A stretch of DNA of 64,000 bases, taken from contig ONUH01000001.1 of the NCBI GenBank assembly GCA_900321035.1, positions 310,001 through 374,000 on the forward strand, written 5' to 3'. This document shows positions 38,957 to 47,579 of this stretch, one piece after another. The notes beneath the pieces are model-generated. The model did not search any database. It was not told the DNA's origin and worked only from the letters and a program-made list of their open reading frames with translations. Source of the stretch: an uncultured Selenomonadales bacterium (GTDB lineage: Bacteria > Bacillota > Negativicutes > Selenomonadales > Selenomonadaceae). Within the stretch, counting starts at the first letter, position 1. Each line of letters opens with the position of its first letter. A program made the translations under genes and the position numbers.

Positions 38957-40138
38957 TTATTCCGTCGCGTAATTCGTGAAGTAGTTTTGAATCAAGACCA
39001 CCGGCGTCCCCCGGTCTCCGCTGCCGCTGGTCAGGTCGCAGAGGCTGCCCAAGAGGTCCGTGAGCTGTCTCGGCGTCGTGCCCTGGGACGTCATGTCTCC
39101 CACAAGATTGGAATCCTTTGCCTTTATTTTTTCTTTCATGGCCTCCGCCAGCTCCTGCCCGGAGAGATCCTTCAAGTCGTTATCCGCGAAGTATTTCATC
39201 TTCAGTTCGTTCGGGGTGCCGCGGAGCCCCTCCGTGTACGCGGGGGACACCACCGGGTCTGCCAGTTCCCAAATGCCGCCGACAGGATCCTTGAAGCCGC
39301 CGTCTCCGTAAATCATGACTTCCAGCTTCTTGCCCGTGGCCTTCGTCAGTTCCTTCTGCAGCCGGTCTACAAAGCTCTGGCAATCCCGCGGGAACAGCTT
39401 CACTTTTTCCTCCGTCGCCTTGTTTGCCCCCAGGAGGCCATATTTCTCATTATAGCCGCTGCCGTCCACCGAAGCGGTCATGATATCGTCCAGGCTGTAA
39501 ACGCGCGCCGCGCCGCCCGCCTGCAGGATGCGCTTTGTGCGTTTCCTCGAATGGATGTCGCAGTTGATTACGTTTTTCGTATATCGCAGAATATAACAGG
39601 GGTCGTTGGAGAATACGATCTCAATATTCTGCCCGAGGCTCTTGTAATATTCGATATAGTCCACGCCCGTGAACGGATGGACCGTGTCAAATCCGAACGC
39701 CTCACGGAACCCCTTCTCGTCAAAACTGTCCGTATAAGGATTGACCTTCTTCCCATCCACGTCGTCCTCGCTGATCAGATGGTTCCCCACCTCATCCGAG
39801 GGATAAGAGAGCTGCACATAGAGCTTCTTGCAGGACATGCTGAGCGCCCGAAGCATGATCGCAAAACGATTCCGGCTCAGAATCGGGAAAACGATCCCCA
39901 TATCCTCCCCGCCTAACTTCTGCTTGACGTCCTTGGCAATCTGCTGGATGGTCGCGTAATTCCCCTGCGTCCGGGCTACGACCGCCTCCGTGACGCCGAG
40001 AACGTCTCTGTCCTGCAGTGCAAAGCCTTCCTTTTCAACCGCCTTCAAGAGGCCGTCCCGAATCAGGGAAACGAGATCGTCGCCTTCCTTGAAGATCGGC
40101 ATGATAATTCCTCTTGAAGTTACTCCTGTGTACCGCAT
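38957..40138 (-). CDS. Coenzyme F420-0:L-glutamate ligase-like protein (CofE family)
   Basis: The 393-residue protein resembles the CofE/F420 gamma-glutamyl ligase family in its opening RYTGVTSRGIIMPIFKEGDDLV, the QDRDVLGVTEAVVARTQGNY block, and the late GDMTSQGTTPRQLTDLLG block. No other F420 genes are visible here, so the true substrate may be a different carboxylate. The ATG at 40138 has AAGGGGAAG upstream; the open frame to 40216 has no support. Expected to be cytosolic. Confidence 0.75.
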   Translation of the reverse strand: MRYTGVTSRGIIMPIFKEGDDLVSLIRDGLLKAVEKEGFALQDRDVLGVTEAVVARTQGNYATIQQIAKDVKQKLGGEDMGIVFPILSRNRFAIMLRALSMSCKKLYVQLSYPSDEVGNHLISEDDVDGKKVNPYTDSFDEKGFREAFGFDTVHPFTGVDYIEYYKSLGQNIEIVFSNDPCYILRYTKNVINCDIHSRKRTKRILQAGGAARVYSLDDIMTASVDGSGYNEKYGLLGANKATEEKVKLFPRDCQSFVDRLQKELTKATGKKLEVMIYGDGGFKDPVGGIWELADPVVSPAYTEGLRGTPNELKMKYFADNDLKDLSGQELAEAMKEKIKAKDSNLVGDMTSQGTTPRQLTDLLGSLCDLTSGSGDRGTPVVLIQNYFTNYATE

Positions 40139-40269
40139 GTTTCTTCCCCTTGCTTTCCGGCTTGTCTCAATTCCCCTGCGCGCCCTTGTCGCCGGTTTCC
40201 CGGCGGATGCGCGCACGAAAATTTTACCTGTGCCATATTTTATATTTGTATCGGGTGCTTTCCAATTCC

Positions 40270-41202
40270 TTATATTTCCCGCAGTCGCTCAAAAAAGTCC
40301 ATGTCCACCGGGCAGCTGTTGGCTTCCTGGCTGATCGTCGCGGACGCCAGCCGGGCGCCGTATCCCGTCGCCTCCGCCAGGGAAGCGCCCCGAATCAGAC
40401 CCATTACCGTCCCGGAAAAGAACGCGTCTCCCGCGCCGGTCGTATCGACGACCTTCGTCGGGCAGGGAGGACAAATGCCGACGCGCTTCGTTTCTTTCTC
40501 ATAATAAACCGCGCCCTGCGCACCGAGCGTGATGACCACAGACTGCAATCCCGCTTTTTCCACTGCTTCGGGAAGGAACGCCTGCACTTCCTCCACAGTA
40601 CGTCCCGGAAAGTCCTTGCCAAAGAACTGCGCAGCCTCCACCTCGTTGCAGATGAAGCATTTTGTCTGCCGGATCAAGTCCTTCCGCGCCAAGACGACGC
40701 TCATATTGCCGACGATGGAATAGACGTCCTTCCCATGGTTCTTCGCCATCTGAAGAACCATCTCGGCAATGCTCTCGTTCAGGTCCACCTCCAGCACGAC
40801 GGCCTCGGCCTGCGAGATAATCTCTTCCCCGTGCGCCTTCAAATGGGTTTCCAAATAAGAGATATCGGGCATCTTGGAAATGGAACCGGCTAAATCCCCG
40901 TTTTCATCAAGGATGACCAGCCACATGCCAATCCCACGTTCCGGCGCCTTGACGATATAACCAAGATCGACGCCGATTTCCGTCAGATGAAGCTCCACCT
41001 CCCGGCCGATCGTCGAATCTTCCAGCATCCCCACATAAGCGACGGGCATTCCCACATTCGCGAAGTTCTCGACGACATTGCGCCCGACGCCGCCATGGAC
41101 GAATTTGACTTCTCCTAAGTTACGCCCTTGAGGGTCGTAGCTGTCTCTCGAATAACCCTTGATATCCACGAACGTGGTACCGATTACAACTGTTGGATTC
41201 AT
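40270..41202 (-). CDS. PfkB-family carbohydrate/nucleoside kinase
   Basis: The 310-residue ribokinase-fold protein has the N-terminal GGVGRNVVENFANVG and the C-terminal signature DTTGAGDAFFSGTVMGL with the catalytic aspartate. Sequence near the start (FVDIKGYSRDSYDPQGRNLG) resembles pseudouridine-kinase-like members, but the substrate is not fixed by this. It has its own promoter and is followed by the F420-ligase-like gene 131 bp later. Confidence 0.88.
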   Translation of the reverse strand: MNPTVVIGTTFVDIKGYSRDSYDPQGRNLGEVKFVHGGVGRNVVENFANVGMPVAYVGMLEDSTIGREVELHLTEIGVDLGYIVKAPERGIGMWLVILDENGDLAGSISKMPDISYLETHLKAHGEEIISQAEAVVLEVDLNESIAEMVLQMAKNHGKDVYSIVGNMSVVLARKDLIRQTKCFICNEVEAAQFFGKDFPGRTVEEVQAFLPEAVEKAGLQSVVITLGAQGAVYYEKETKRVGICPPCPTKVVDTTGAGDAFFSGTVMGLIRGASLAEATGYGARLASATISQEANSCPVDMDFFERLREI

Positions 41203-41281
41203 TCTGATTCACCGCCGTTTTCACTATGGATAGCCCCGTGGCTTCGCAACATGATGTTTGAAAACTCGTCTTCCGCGGCTT

Positions 41282-41310
41282 AGTATAGCAAACGGAACCG
41301 CAATCGTCAA
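41282..41310 (-). promoter_or_regulatory. Promoter of the PfkB kinase gene
   Basis: TTGACG, 17 bp, TATACT on the minus strand, about 80 bp before the start codon. Confidence 0.85.
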
Positions 41311-41333
41311 TGGCTACGGCGTCTCCATGGGAG

Positions 41334-42221
41334 CTATGCGGAATCCGGTATTGCGCCCGTCTGCCGTCCCCAAAATCGCACCGCCCGGTCAATCCACCCC
41401 TCGGCAGTGGTTCCCGTCCCTAATCCAAAACCGTGGGCCACCCCATCGAACACCTCAAATTCCGCGTCTACGCCCCGTTTTCGAATGGCTTCCGCCCGTG
41501 CCTGCATCGCCCGACGCAAGCCCGCGCCGTCGTCGGCTCCGGCGCATCCGTAGGTAGGCGGCTCGCTCCCGTATATGTCGGCGAATCCAGTGTATTGCAT
41601 CATGACGGCCGCCGGCTTCGGATACTCCTTTTCGCCGAAGCGTGCCGTTCCCAACGCGCCAAGGATGGCAGCCGCCCGTGCGCCCGCCGAACCGCCCCAA
41701 ATGGAATACCCGCTCACATCCGCTTGCAGCGCCGCTTCATTATCATGAACGAAAGCAATCGCCCGCGCCAAATCCTCGCAGCTTGTATCGCCGCCGGGCC
41801 GGTAAATCAGGGCGAACGCATGGATACCCTTCTTGGAAAGCGCCAGCGCATGGGGAAAACTGTCGTGCATCGCGCCGACGTAACGGAAACCGCCGCCCGC
41901 GCAAAGGATGGCAACTTTCCCGCCGGGCTTTCCCCGGAAACAGAACAAACCGGTATCCCGCTTCGCCGGGTCAGCCGTCTTTTCCGCCTCGGTATAGACG
42001 TCATAAAAAACGGATTCACCCGCCGAGGCGCGCTCCCAAAGGTCATTGACGACCGCCACGGTGTCCTCGGGGCAAATATTGGCGTACCAGGAAAGGTTCA
42101 TGGTCCCCAGCGACGCGCCCTGCATGTAATTCCGCTGCACGGGAAAAAGCAGCCGCCCGAAATCTCCAAATGCGGGGTCGCTGATGACGTCGCGGATTTT
42201 AGACTTCGCCGTATATTTCAT
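41334..42221 (-). CDS. Alpha/beta-hydrolase (esterase-like)
   Basis: The 295-residue cytosolic hydrolase has an oxyanion-side motif CAGGGFRYVG, the nucleophile elbow WGGSAGARAA, and a late catalytic histidine in GVAHGFGLGTG. It looks like a BD-FAE/acetyl-esterase-type enzyme acting on acylated small molecules. It is the third gene after DUF2284 and an SGNH hydrolase, 19 bp after the latter. Confidence 0.85.
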   Translation of the reverse strand: MKYTAKSKIRDVISDPAFGDFGRLLFPVQRNYMQGASLGTMNLSWYANICPEDTVAVVNDLWERASAGESVFYDVYTEAEKTADPAKRDTGLFCFRGKPGGKVAILCAGGGFRYVGAMHDSFPHALALSKKGIHAFALIYRPGGDTSCEDLARAIAFVHDNEAALQADVSGYSIWGGSAGARAAAILGALGTARFGEKEYPKPAAVMMQYTGFADIYGSEPPTYGCAGADDGAGLRRAMQARAEAIRKRGVDAEFEVFDGVAHGFGLGTGTTAEGWIDRAVRFWGRQTGAIPDSA

Positions 42222-42240
42222 GAAGTTCCCTTCTTCTATT

Positions 42241-42915
42241 CTAATCGGCGCACCTCAGTACCGCCTCCGCATACAGCCGGACGCCGGCGCCGGCATTTGG
42301 GTGGATGAAGTCTATCAGATATTTTTCCGGCGAAGACGACGCAAACGCACGGGCAATATATCCGCTGGCGTCGATGAATACGTCCCCCGTATCCCTGCAC
42401 CACGTTTGAAGCGCCGCCGTGTAATCCGCATACGTCTTATCTATATTTGGCGGCACGACGCCGCCGATGATGCCGGCGTCCCCGTCCGTCGCAATCCACG
42501 GGGCGATAAAGACAAACTTTGCGTCGGGACGGCGTTCGCAAACCGCGTCGCGGAACTTTTGCAGGTTCTGAATGTAGTCCGCCGCCGTCATCGCGCAAAA
42601 CATCGGGTCACGGAAAAGGATGTCGTTCGCTCCCGCGGCAACGACAACGAGGTTGGCCTCCGCGCGGACAATCGCCGGCAGGAAATAGGCCAGCAGGATC
42701 TTCGTAGTGGCGCCGCCTTGGGAAACATTGACGATCTTTCCGCGTATCGAAGAACGTATGGGCTCATACCAAGGAACGCCGCCGTTTATGGTTCCCTCCG
42801 TCAGGGAATCCCCGACGAAGCACACCGTTTCCGCATTCTGCAGCAGACGGCAGATGCGGCTGTTCTTCATCTCATCGGTTATTTGCAGCGGTTCCAACTT
42901 TTCCATTTGCGTCAT
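42241..42915 (-). CDS. SGNH/GDSL hydrolase
   Basis: The 224-residue protein has the four SGNH blocks: FVGDSLTEG with the Ser, SQGGAT, GANDIL and DFIHPN with the Asp/His. No signal peptide, so it probably deacylates a cytosolic substrate. The ATG overlaps the DUF2284 stop (ATGA). Two esterases in one operon suggest a shared acylated substrate. Confidence 0.9.
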   Translation of the reverse strand: MTQMEKLEPLQITDEMKNSRICRLLQNAETVCFVGDSLTEGTINGGVPWYEPIRSSIRGKIVNVSQGGATTKILLAYFLPAIVRAEANLVVVAAGANDILFRDPMFCAMTAADYIQNLQKFRDAVCERRPDAKFVFIAPWIATDGDAGIIGGVVPPNIDKTYADYTAALQTWCRDTGDVFIDASGYIARAFASSSPEKYLIDFIHPNAGAGVRLYAEAVLRCAD

Positions 42916-43538
42916 ACCTTTCGCTCCGAGTGTAAGCTGTCCTCTCTATGCAGGCCGGCGGCTTCAAAGAACTTCTCGGGAACCGGCTCCTTTGCCAACA
43001 GTGCGTGGATGAGCGTGAAGTACCTCGGCAGGCTGTCCTTGCACCACAAGATTTCTATATGGAAAATATCCTCCGTAATAGCCGAGAGGTCGAAGCCGAA
43101 GGCGTCCAGCGAATACCGCATCTTGTCCGGCTGACGGCAGGGCTTTCCTTCTTTCCGTGTGCAGTTCTCGCACAGGATGCACCCGCCGGAGGACAGCGAC
43201 AGACTTTCTGGAATCCTCGCTTCCAATTTTCGCAGCCGCTCGTCGGCGTCGCGCTTGACTGCCGAAACGATCTCCCATCCCACCGTCTTAATCTTCTCAT
43301 CCGTATCCGCCGCCCAGATTGTCTCGTCGTCCAGATCGATCTTGGCGCAGAGGAGATTGACCGACGTATAGGGCTCCAAAAATTCCGACACGTCGAAGGA
43401 CAGCGGCGGGCATGACCATCGCGTATTATAGCGCGGACATTCCCGGCAATAAGCCATGAACTTTTCCTGATCTTGGTATTTCTGGCGGAAACGCGGCGCC
43501 TCGATTTGGCTTGTTCGATATTCTACACGATATCCCAT
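42912..43538 (-). CDS. DUF2284 metal-binding protein
   Basis: The 208-residue protein is cysteine-rich: CRECPRYNTRWSCPP near residue 35 and GGCILCENCTRKEGKPC near residue 125, the pattern of DUF2284 proteins (predicted metal or iron-sulfur binding). The reaction is unknown. The ATG at 43538 has AGAGGTGAG upstream. First gene of a three-gene operon with two hydrolases. Confidence 0.88.
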   Translation of the reverse strand: MGYRVEYRTSQIEAPRFRQKYQDQEKFMAYCRECPRYNTRWSCPPLSFDVSEFLEPYTSVNLLCAKIDLDDETIWAADTDEKIKTVGWEIVSAVKRDADERLRKLEARIPESLSLSSGGCILCENCTRKEGKPCRQPDKMRYSLDAFGFDLSAITEDIFHIEILWCKDSLPRYFTLIHALLAKEPVPEKFFEAAGLHREDSLHSERKV

Positions 43539-43742
43539 AGTCTCACCTCTATGTCTTACTCTCCCGTACCTTAAGAATCGCCTTTTTGACGATAGCACAA
43601 ATGCATTCTAAAGACAATAGGAAGGAAACCAACTTTTCGTTCCCAAGTGCGCCGCCGGAGACAATGCCGCGAAAACGTCCTTCCATCTTGCCAATGAAAA
43701 GCCACGCTACGACAAAATTTTCAGTGCGGAAAAGGTTTCCCC

Positions 43743-43771
43743 TTGACCGCTCCCCGTGCGGGCGGTACAAT
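43743..43771 (+). promoter_or_regulatory. SigA-type promoter of serC
   Basis: TTGACC at 43743, 17 bp, TACAAT at 43766-43771. The -10 is the start of a perfect inverted repeat. Confidence 0.88.
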
Positions 43772-43788
43772 GTATACAATACATTGTA
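43766..43788. promoter_or_regulatory. Perfect inverted repeat over the serC -10 and start (putative operator)
   Basis: TACAATGTAT (43766-43775), a 3-bp centre, and ATACATTGTA (43779-43788). It runs from the -10 to just before the ribosome site. The inner GTATAC resembles GntR-family half-sites. A bound repressor would block transcription. Confidence 0.7.
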
Positions 43789-43803
43789 TAGGAGGAATTT
43801 TCT

Positions 43804-44895
43804 GTGGAAGCAAATCGCGTTTACAATTTTAATCCCGGCCCCGCAACCCAGCCGCTGGAAGTGCTGAAGGAAGCGCAGGGCGAATTTTTGAACTTCAAAG
43901 GCACGGGCGAATCCATCATTGAGATCAGCCACCGCGCCAAAGAGTTCGAAGCGGTGCTCGATCAGGCGAAGGCGGACATCCTCTCGCTGATGGGCCTCGG
44001 AGACGATTACGACGTCCTCTTTTTGCAGGGCGGCGCGTCCACGCAGTTCGCGATGATTCCGATGAACTTCGCGCGGGACGGCAAGGTCGGCAGCTACGTC
44101 GTGTCCGGCAGCTTCGCTGAGAAAGCCTACAAGGAAGCCGAAATCCTCGGCGTCGGCCATATCGCCGCGACGAGCAAGGACGACGACTTCCGCCATGTGC
44201 CGACGCAGGACGAGATCAAAATCGCGGACAACGCCGCGTACCTGCACCTTTGCTACAACAACACGATTTACGGCACCGAATATCATTATATCCCTGAGAC
44301 GAACGGCGTTCCCCTCGTCGCCGACATGTCCAGCGATATGCTGTCCCGTCCGCTGGACTTCTCGAAGTTCACGTTCATTTACGCAGGCGCGCAGAAAAAT
44401 CTCGGCCCGGCGGGCGTCGTAGTCGTCGTCGCGAAGAAGTCCTTCATCGACGTCAAGCACAAAGACATCCCTACGATGCTCCGTTACGGCATTCATCTGG
44501 AAAAGAACTCCCTCTACAACACGCCCCCGGCTTTCTGCATTTACATGGTCGGCAAGACCGTGGCTTGGATCAAGGCCCAGGGCGGCCTTTCCGCGATGGC
44601 GGAAAAGAACGCGAAAAAGGCGAAGATTCTTTACGACGCCATCGACAACTCCAACGGTTTCTACAAGGGCCACGCGGCGAAGGACAGCCGTTCCTTCATG
44701 AACGTCACCTTCCGCCTGCCCAGCGAGGACCTCGAAAAGAAATTCGTGGACGAGGCGAAGGCGAAGTCCCTTTGCGGCGTCAAGGGTCACCGCTCCGTCG
44801 GCGGCATGCGCGCCTCGATTTACAACGCGATGCCCATCGAAGGCGTCGAGCGTCTCGCGGACTTCATGGAATCTTTCCGCAAGGCGAACGCATAA
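43804..44895 (+). CDS. serC: Phosphoserine aminotransferase
   Basis: This 363-residue PLP enzyme is the second step of serine synthesis. It has YNFNPGPATQPLEVL at the start, the PLP-lysine block YAGAQKNLGPAG, and KGHRSVGGMRASIYNAM. The start is GTG at 43804 after AGGAGG, preferred because it lines up with family N-termini. It is monocistronic, ending at a terminator, and probably regulated through the inverted repeat. Confidence 0.97.
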   Translation: MEANRVYNFNPGPATQPLEVLKEAQGEFLNFKGTGESIIEISHRAKEFEAVLDQAKADILSLMGLGDDYDVLFLQGGASTQFAMIPMNFARDGKVGSYVVSGSFAEKAYKEAEILGVGHIAATSKDDDFRHVPTQDEIKIADNAAYLHLCYNNTIYGTEYHYIPETNGVPLVADMSSDMLSRPLDFSKFTFIYAGAQKNLGPAGVVVVVAKKSFIDVKHKDIPTMLRYGIHLEKNSLYNTPPAFCIYMVGKTVAWIKAQGGLSAMAEKNAKKAKILYDAIDNSNGFYKGHAAKDSRSFMNVTFRLPSEDLEKKFVDEAKAKSLCGVKGHRSVGGMRASIYNAMPIEGVERLADFMESFRKANA

Positions 44896-44911
44896 CCCCG
44901 AAGCAGACGAT

Positions 44912-44952
44912 GACTCCCCGCTGCGCCGTGTGCGTGACGGGGAGTCGTTTTC
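44912..44952 (+). terminator. Terminator after serC
   Basis: GACTCCCCG and CGGGGAGTC pair, extended by GCGC/GCGT, then GTTTTCT. The -35 of the next promoter lies inside this hairpin. Confidence 0.85.
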
Positions 44953-44963
44953 TATGGTATAAT
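44934..44963 (+). promoter_or_regulatory. Promoter of the MRJP/Yellow-like gene
   Basis: GTGACG, 18 bp, perfect TATAAT. The upstream element overlaps the serC terminator stem. Confidence 0.65.
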
Positions 44964-44998
44964 GATTTAAGCGACACCAAGATGAAAGGAATGATTCC

Positions 44999-46084
44999 AT
45001 GCAACTGAAGAAATGGCTTTGCGGCGCTTTGGCGGGTCTTTCCCTGCTCGGCATGGCCGCCGTGTCCTCGGCAGCAGAACGCGTCTCGCAGGAAGAACCG
45101 CCCCATCTGGAGATTGTGGCCCAGTCCGAATACCAATGGACCGGCGTCGCCTCATCGCCGTACGGACGGCTCTTCGTCTGCTTCCCCTCTTGGGGCAAGC
45201 ACCCCAGCTTCCATGTGGGAGAACTTTTGAACGGCACCGTTTACCCCTATTATGAGCTGGAAGATCATGCGTCCTTCGTTTGCGTGCAGAGCGTCTACGC
45301 GGACGCCACGAATACCCTCTGGGTCCTCGATACCGGAAAACGCGCGGGCCAACCTGTGAGCCAAGTCGGCGCGCGACTTTTCATGGTCAACCTCTCCAAT
45401 AATCAGATCGTCCGGACCTATACCCTGCCTTCCGACGTCGTCCTTCCCGACAGCGTGATGAACGACGTGCGCGTGGACAATGCGCGCGGCGTCGCCTACC
45501 TGACCGATTCCGGCCACGGCGGCATCGTCGTCCTCGACCTGAACACGGATAATGCATGGCGCGCGCTGACGGATATCCCCGAAGTCCGAGCCAATCTGCA
45601 AGCTATTTATTTTCCCACGGGGCTCTTCACGAAACTCGCGCACAGCGACGGGCTGGAGCTTTCCGATGATAAAAAGCTGCTCTATTTCAGCTCCCTCGGC
45701 AGCGACATTCTCTATTCGGTTCCCACCGCCGCCCTGCTGGACGAATCGCTTTCCGTCCAGCAGCGGCAACAGCTCATCAAGGCCGTCAACGTGAAGAACG
45801 TGCCGACGGACGGCATGGTGCTCCGCGGCAACGCGCTTTACATGGGCGCGCTTTCCAATGAGGGCATCTGGGAATTCAAGCTGGACGAGTCCAACATCTC
45901 CGAGGCCGGTTCCATCCTGAATTTCGGAATAGACATCCGCTGGGCGGACAGCTTCGCCCGGGCCGCCGACAACAGCATCTATTTTACCACCTCGGCCATC
46001 AATTACCCACCCGACCAGCAGGCGCCTTACGAGCTTTATCACATCGTTTGGCCGGAAAAAAACGCTTCTTCCCAGGCTCATTGA
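44999..46084 (+). CDS. Secreted Yellow/major-royal-jelly-like beta-propeller protein
   Basis: The 361-residue protein has a signal peptide (basic start, hydrophobic 8-24, cleavage after SSA-A) and the propeller blocks of the Yellow/MRJP family: YQWTGVASSPYGRLFVCFP, LWVLDTGKR, AYLTDSGHGGIVVLDL and LYFSSLGSDILYSVP. It is likely exported to the periplasm or surface. Bacterial members are rare compared with insects and have no settled function. It is monocistronic. Confidence 0.85.
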   Translation: MQLKKWLCGALAGLSLLGMAAVSSAAERVSQEEPPHLEIVAQSEYQWTGVASSPYGRLFVCFPSWGKHPSFHVGELLNGTVYPYYELEDHASFVCVQSVYADATNTLWVLDTGKRAGQPVSQVGARLFMVNLSNNQIVRTYTLPSDVVLPDSVMNDVRVDNARGVAYLTDSGHGGIVVLDLNTDNAWRALTDIPEVRANLQAIYFPTGLFTKLAHSDGLELSDDKKLLYFSSLGSDILYSVPTAALLDESLSVQQRQQLIKAVNVKNVPTDGMVLRGNALYMGALSNEGIWEFKLDESNISEAGSILNFGIDIRWADSFARAADNSIYFTTSAINYPPDQQAPYELYHIVWPEKNASSQAH

Positions 46085-46138
46085 CAGGCAATAAAAAACT
46101 GCCGTGCGATAAACGCACGGCAGTTTTTTATTGCCTGT
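46084..46138. terminator. Bidirectional terminator with 25-bp perfect stem
   Basis: Two 25-nt arms (46084-46108 and 46114-46138) pair perfectly around ATAAA; the GC core GCCGTGCG/CGCACGGC is flanked by A6/T6. The left arm begins on the last base of the MRJP stop. It serves both converging genes. Confidence 0.95.
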
Positions 46139-46167
46139 TGTCCTTTATGTAAATACCCCACACGCGA

Positions 46168-47049
46168 TCAATAATGATGCGCGTCCGACAGGGTGACCTC
46201 ATCCGAAGCCAGCACCAACGTGAAGGCCCCGAAACCGGTATCAACGCAAAGCTGCAGCTGGCGGCTGCCCATCGGCTTCGTATTCTTTCCGACGCGAGGC
46301 GTTTCCAAATCGAGATCGAAATCCCGCTTGCCGAGATCCACCACGAAAAGACCATTGACGACGTTCAAGAACTCCGAAACGCAGTCCTCCGCCATCTCGT
46401 CCGCCTCGTCAATCAGCTCGTGGCTATACCGCTGCGCCATTTCGATAAAGACCTTGTCGCTGGCATACAGGCCCGAGACAAAACTCACAGAGCCTGACAG
46501 ACGCTGGGAAACCGTATGAGTCGCAAACAGGGTTTCCTCAATGTCCGGCGCGCACTCGGTCACAATCGCCGGCGTATCCATAAACCGCATCAGAGAACGC
46601 ATGAAGAGCTCCGTGAAATCGGCGTAGAGACCTTCCTCCGCTTCAAGTTCCTCGTTTTGCTCCGCGATGATCCGGCGCACCGATTCTTTGAACGGGCTCC
46701 CTTCCATGCTGCCGCAGGCGGCCATCCACCGCCCCAATTCCATGAAGTCCATCTTGCCGACGTCGAGAAGCGCCTGCGCCGTTTTCAGTCCGTCCGTCGA
46801 ACGGGCCTCCTGCAATTTTTCCACTTGGGAAGCAAACAATAACCCTTCCGCCACCGCCAATTTGGAAAAAGCGTCTTTTTCAAAAGGCATCAGCTCCGCA
46901 AGCTTGGACGCGGATACCGCCCCTTCCGCCAAAGCGACCACAGCCAGTCCCGGCGTCGTTTTTTCGGCTTCCTTTAAAAGCTCTTTTGCCTCCCGTTCGG
47001 CGATTACACCCTCATTGACAAGATACTGGGCAAAATACAGGCTATTCAT
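46168..47049 (-). CDS. CheX-like chemotaxis phosphatase fused to an N-terminal helical domain
   Basis: The 293-residue protein has an unassigned helical N-terminal half (LVNEGVIAEREAKELLKEAEK onwards) and a C-terminal CheC/CheX-like domain: GSVSFVSGLYASDK and the phosphatase-type E-x-x-N motif in DCVSEFLNVVNG. It would dephosphorylate a response regulator, most simply its own neighbour. The ATG at 47049 overlaps the CheY-like gene by 8 nt; the open frame further upstream lies inside that gene. Confidence 0.75.
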   Translation of the reverse strand: MNSLYFAQYLVNEGVIAEREAKELLKEAEKTTPGLAVVALAEGAVSASKLAELMPFEKDAFSKLAVAEGLLFASQVEKLQEARSTDGLKTAQALLDVGKMDFMELGRWMAACGSMEGSPFKESVRRIIAEQNEELEAEEGLYADFTELFMRSLMRFMDTPAIVTECAPDIEETLFATHTVSQRLSGSVSFVSGLYASDKVFIEMAQRYSHELIDEADEMAEDCVSEFLNVVNGLFVVDLGKRDFDLDLETPRVGKNTKPMGSRQLQLCVDTGFGAFTLVLASDEVTLSDAHHY

Positions 47050-47473
47050 CGCCAACCGCCTTCTTTCGGATGCTTTCAATCGCCTTCGCAATCTGCGCAC
47101 TCGTATACGGCTTTTGGATAAAATCAAGGGCGCCGAGCTTCAGCGTTTCCATCAGCTTTTGCGGCGTGCCGGCTGAAGACAGCATAATAACCGGCAGCTC
47201 GGGAGACACCTCCTTCATCACGCGCAAGGCTTCAATTCCGCCGACCTCGGGCATGACAATATCAAGGAAAACACCGTCCGGCTTTTCCTGCAAGGTCAAC
47301 ATAACCGCGTCTTTTCCGTTTTGCGCTTCCAAAACTTCGCAGCCGAACTTTTCCAGCTCCAAACGCAGCTTCTTACGGAGCAGCTTGGAATCGTCCGTTA
47401 TCAATATCCGCAGAGGTCTGTCATCCAATCCGGATTTTTCCTGCATGTTTTCCATTTCATTATTGTCTTCCAT
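47042..47473 (-). CDS. CheY-like single-domain response regulator
   Basis: The 143-residue protein has a 20-residue N-terminal tail then a receiver domain with the acid pair ITDDS, the phospho-acceptor Asp in VFLDIVMPE, the switch Ser in MLSSAG and Lys in FIQKPY. No output domain. It is coupled to the CheX-like protein and has its own promoter, so the pair forms a small phosphorylation module. Confidence 0.93.
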   Translation of the reverse strand: MEDNNEMENMQEKSGLDDRPLRILITDDSKLLRKKLRLELEKFGCEVLEAQNGKDAVMLTLQEKPDGVFLDIVMPEVGGIEALRVMKEVSPELPVIMLSSAGTPQKLMETLKLGALDFIQKPYTSAQIAKAIESIRKKAVGDE

Positions 47474-47539
47474 TTTGGAATGCCTCCCCGCACATGGAAA
47501 CAGTGCTTACTTCCTCCGTTTCCCTTACAATACAGAATC

Positions 47540-47568
47540 ATTATATCATAGTTCCCGTTTCCTGAAAA
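47540..47568 (-). promoter_or_regulatory. Promoter of the CheY-CheX-like pair
   Basis: TTTTCA, 17 bp, perfect TATAAT on the minus strand. Confidence 0.7.
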
Positions 47569-47579
47569 GAAAAAGAAAA

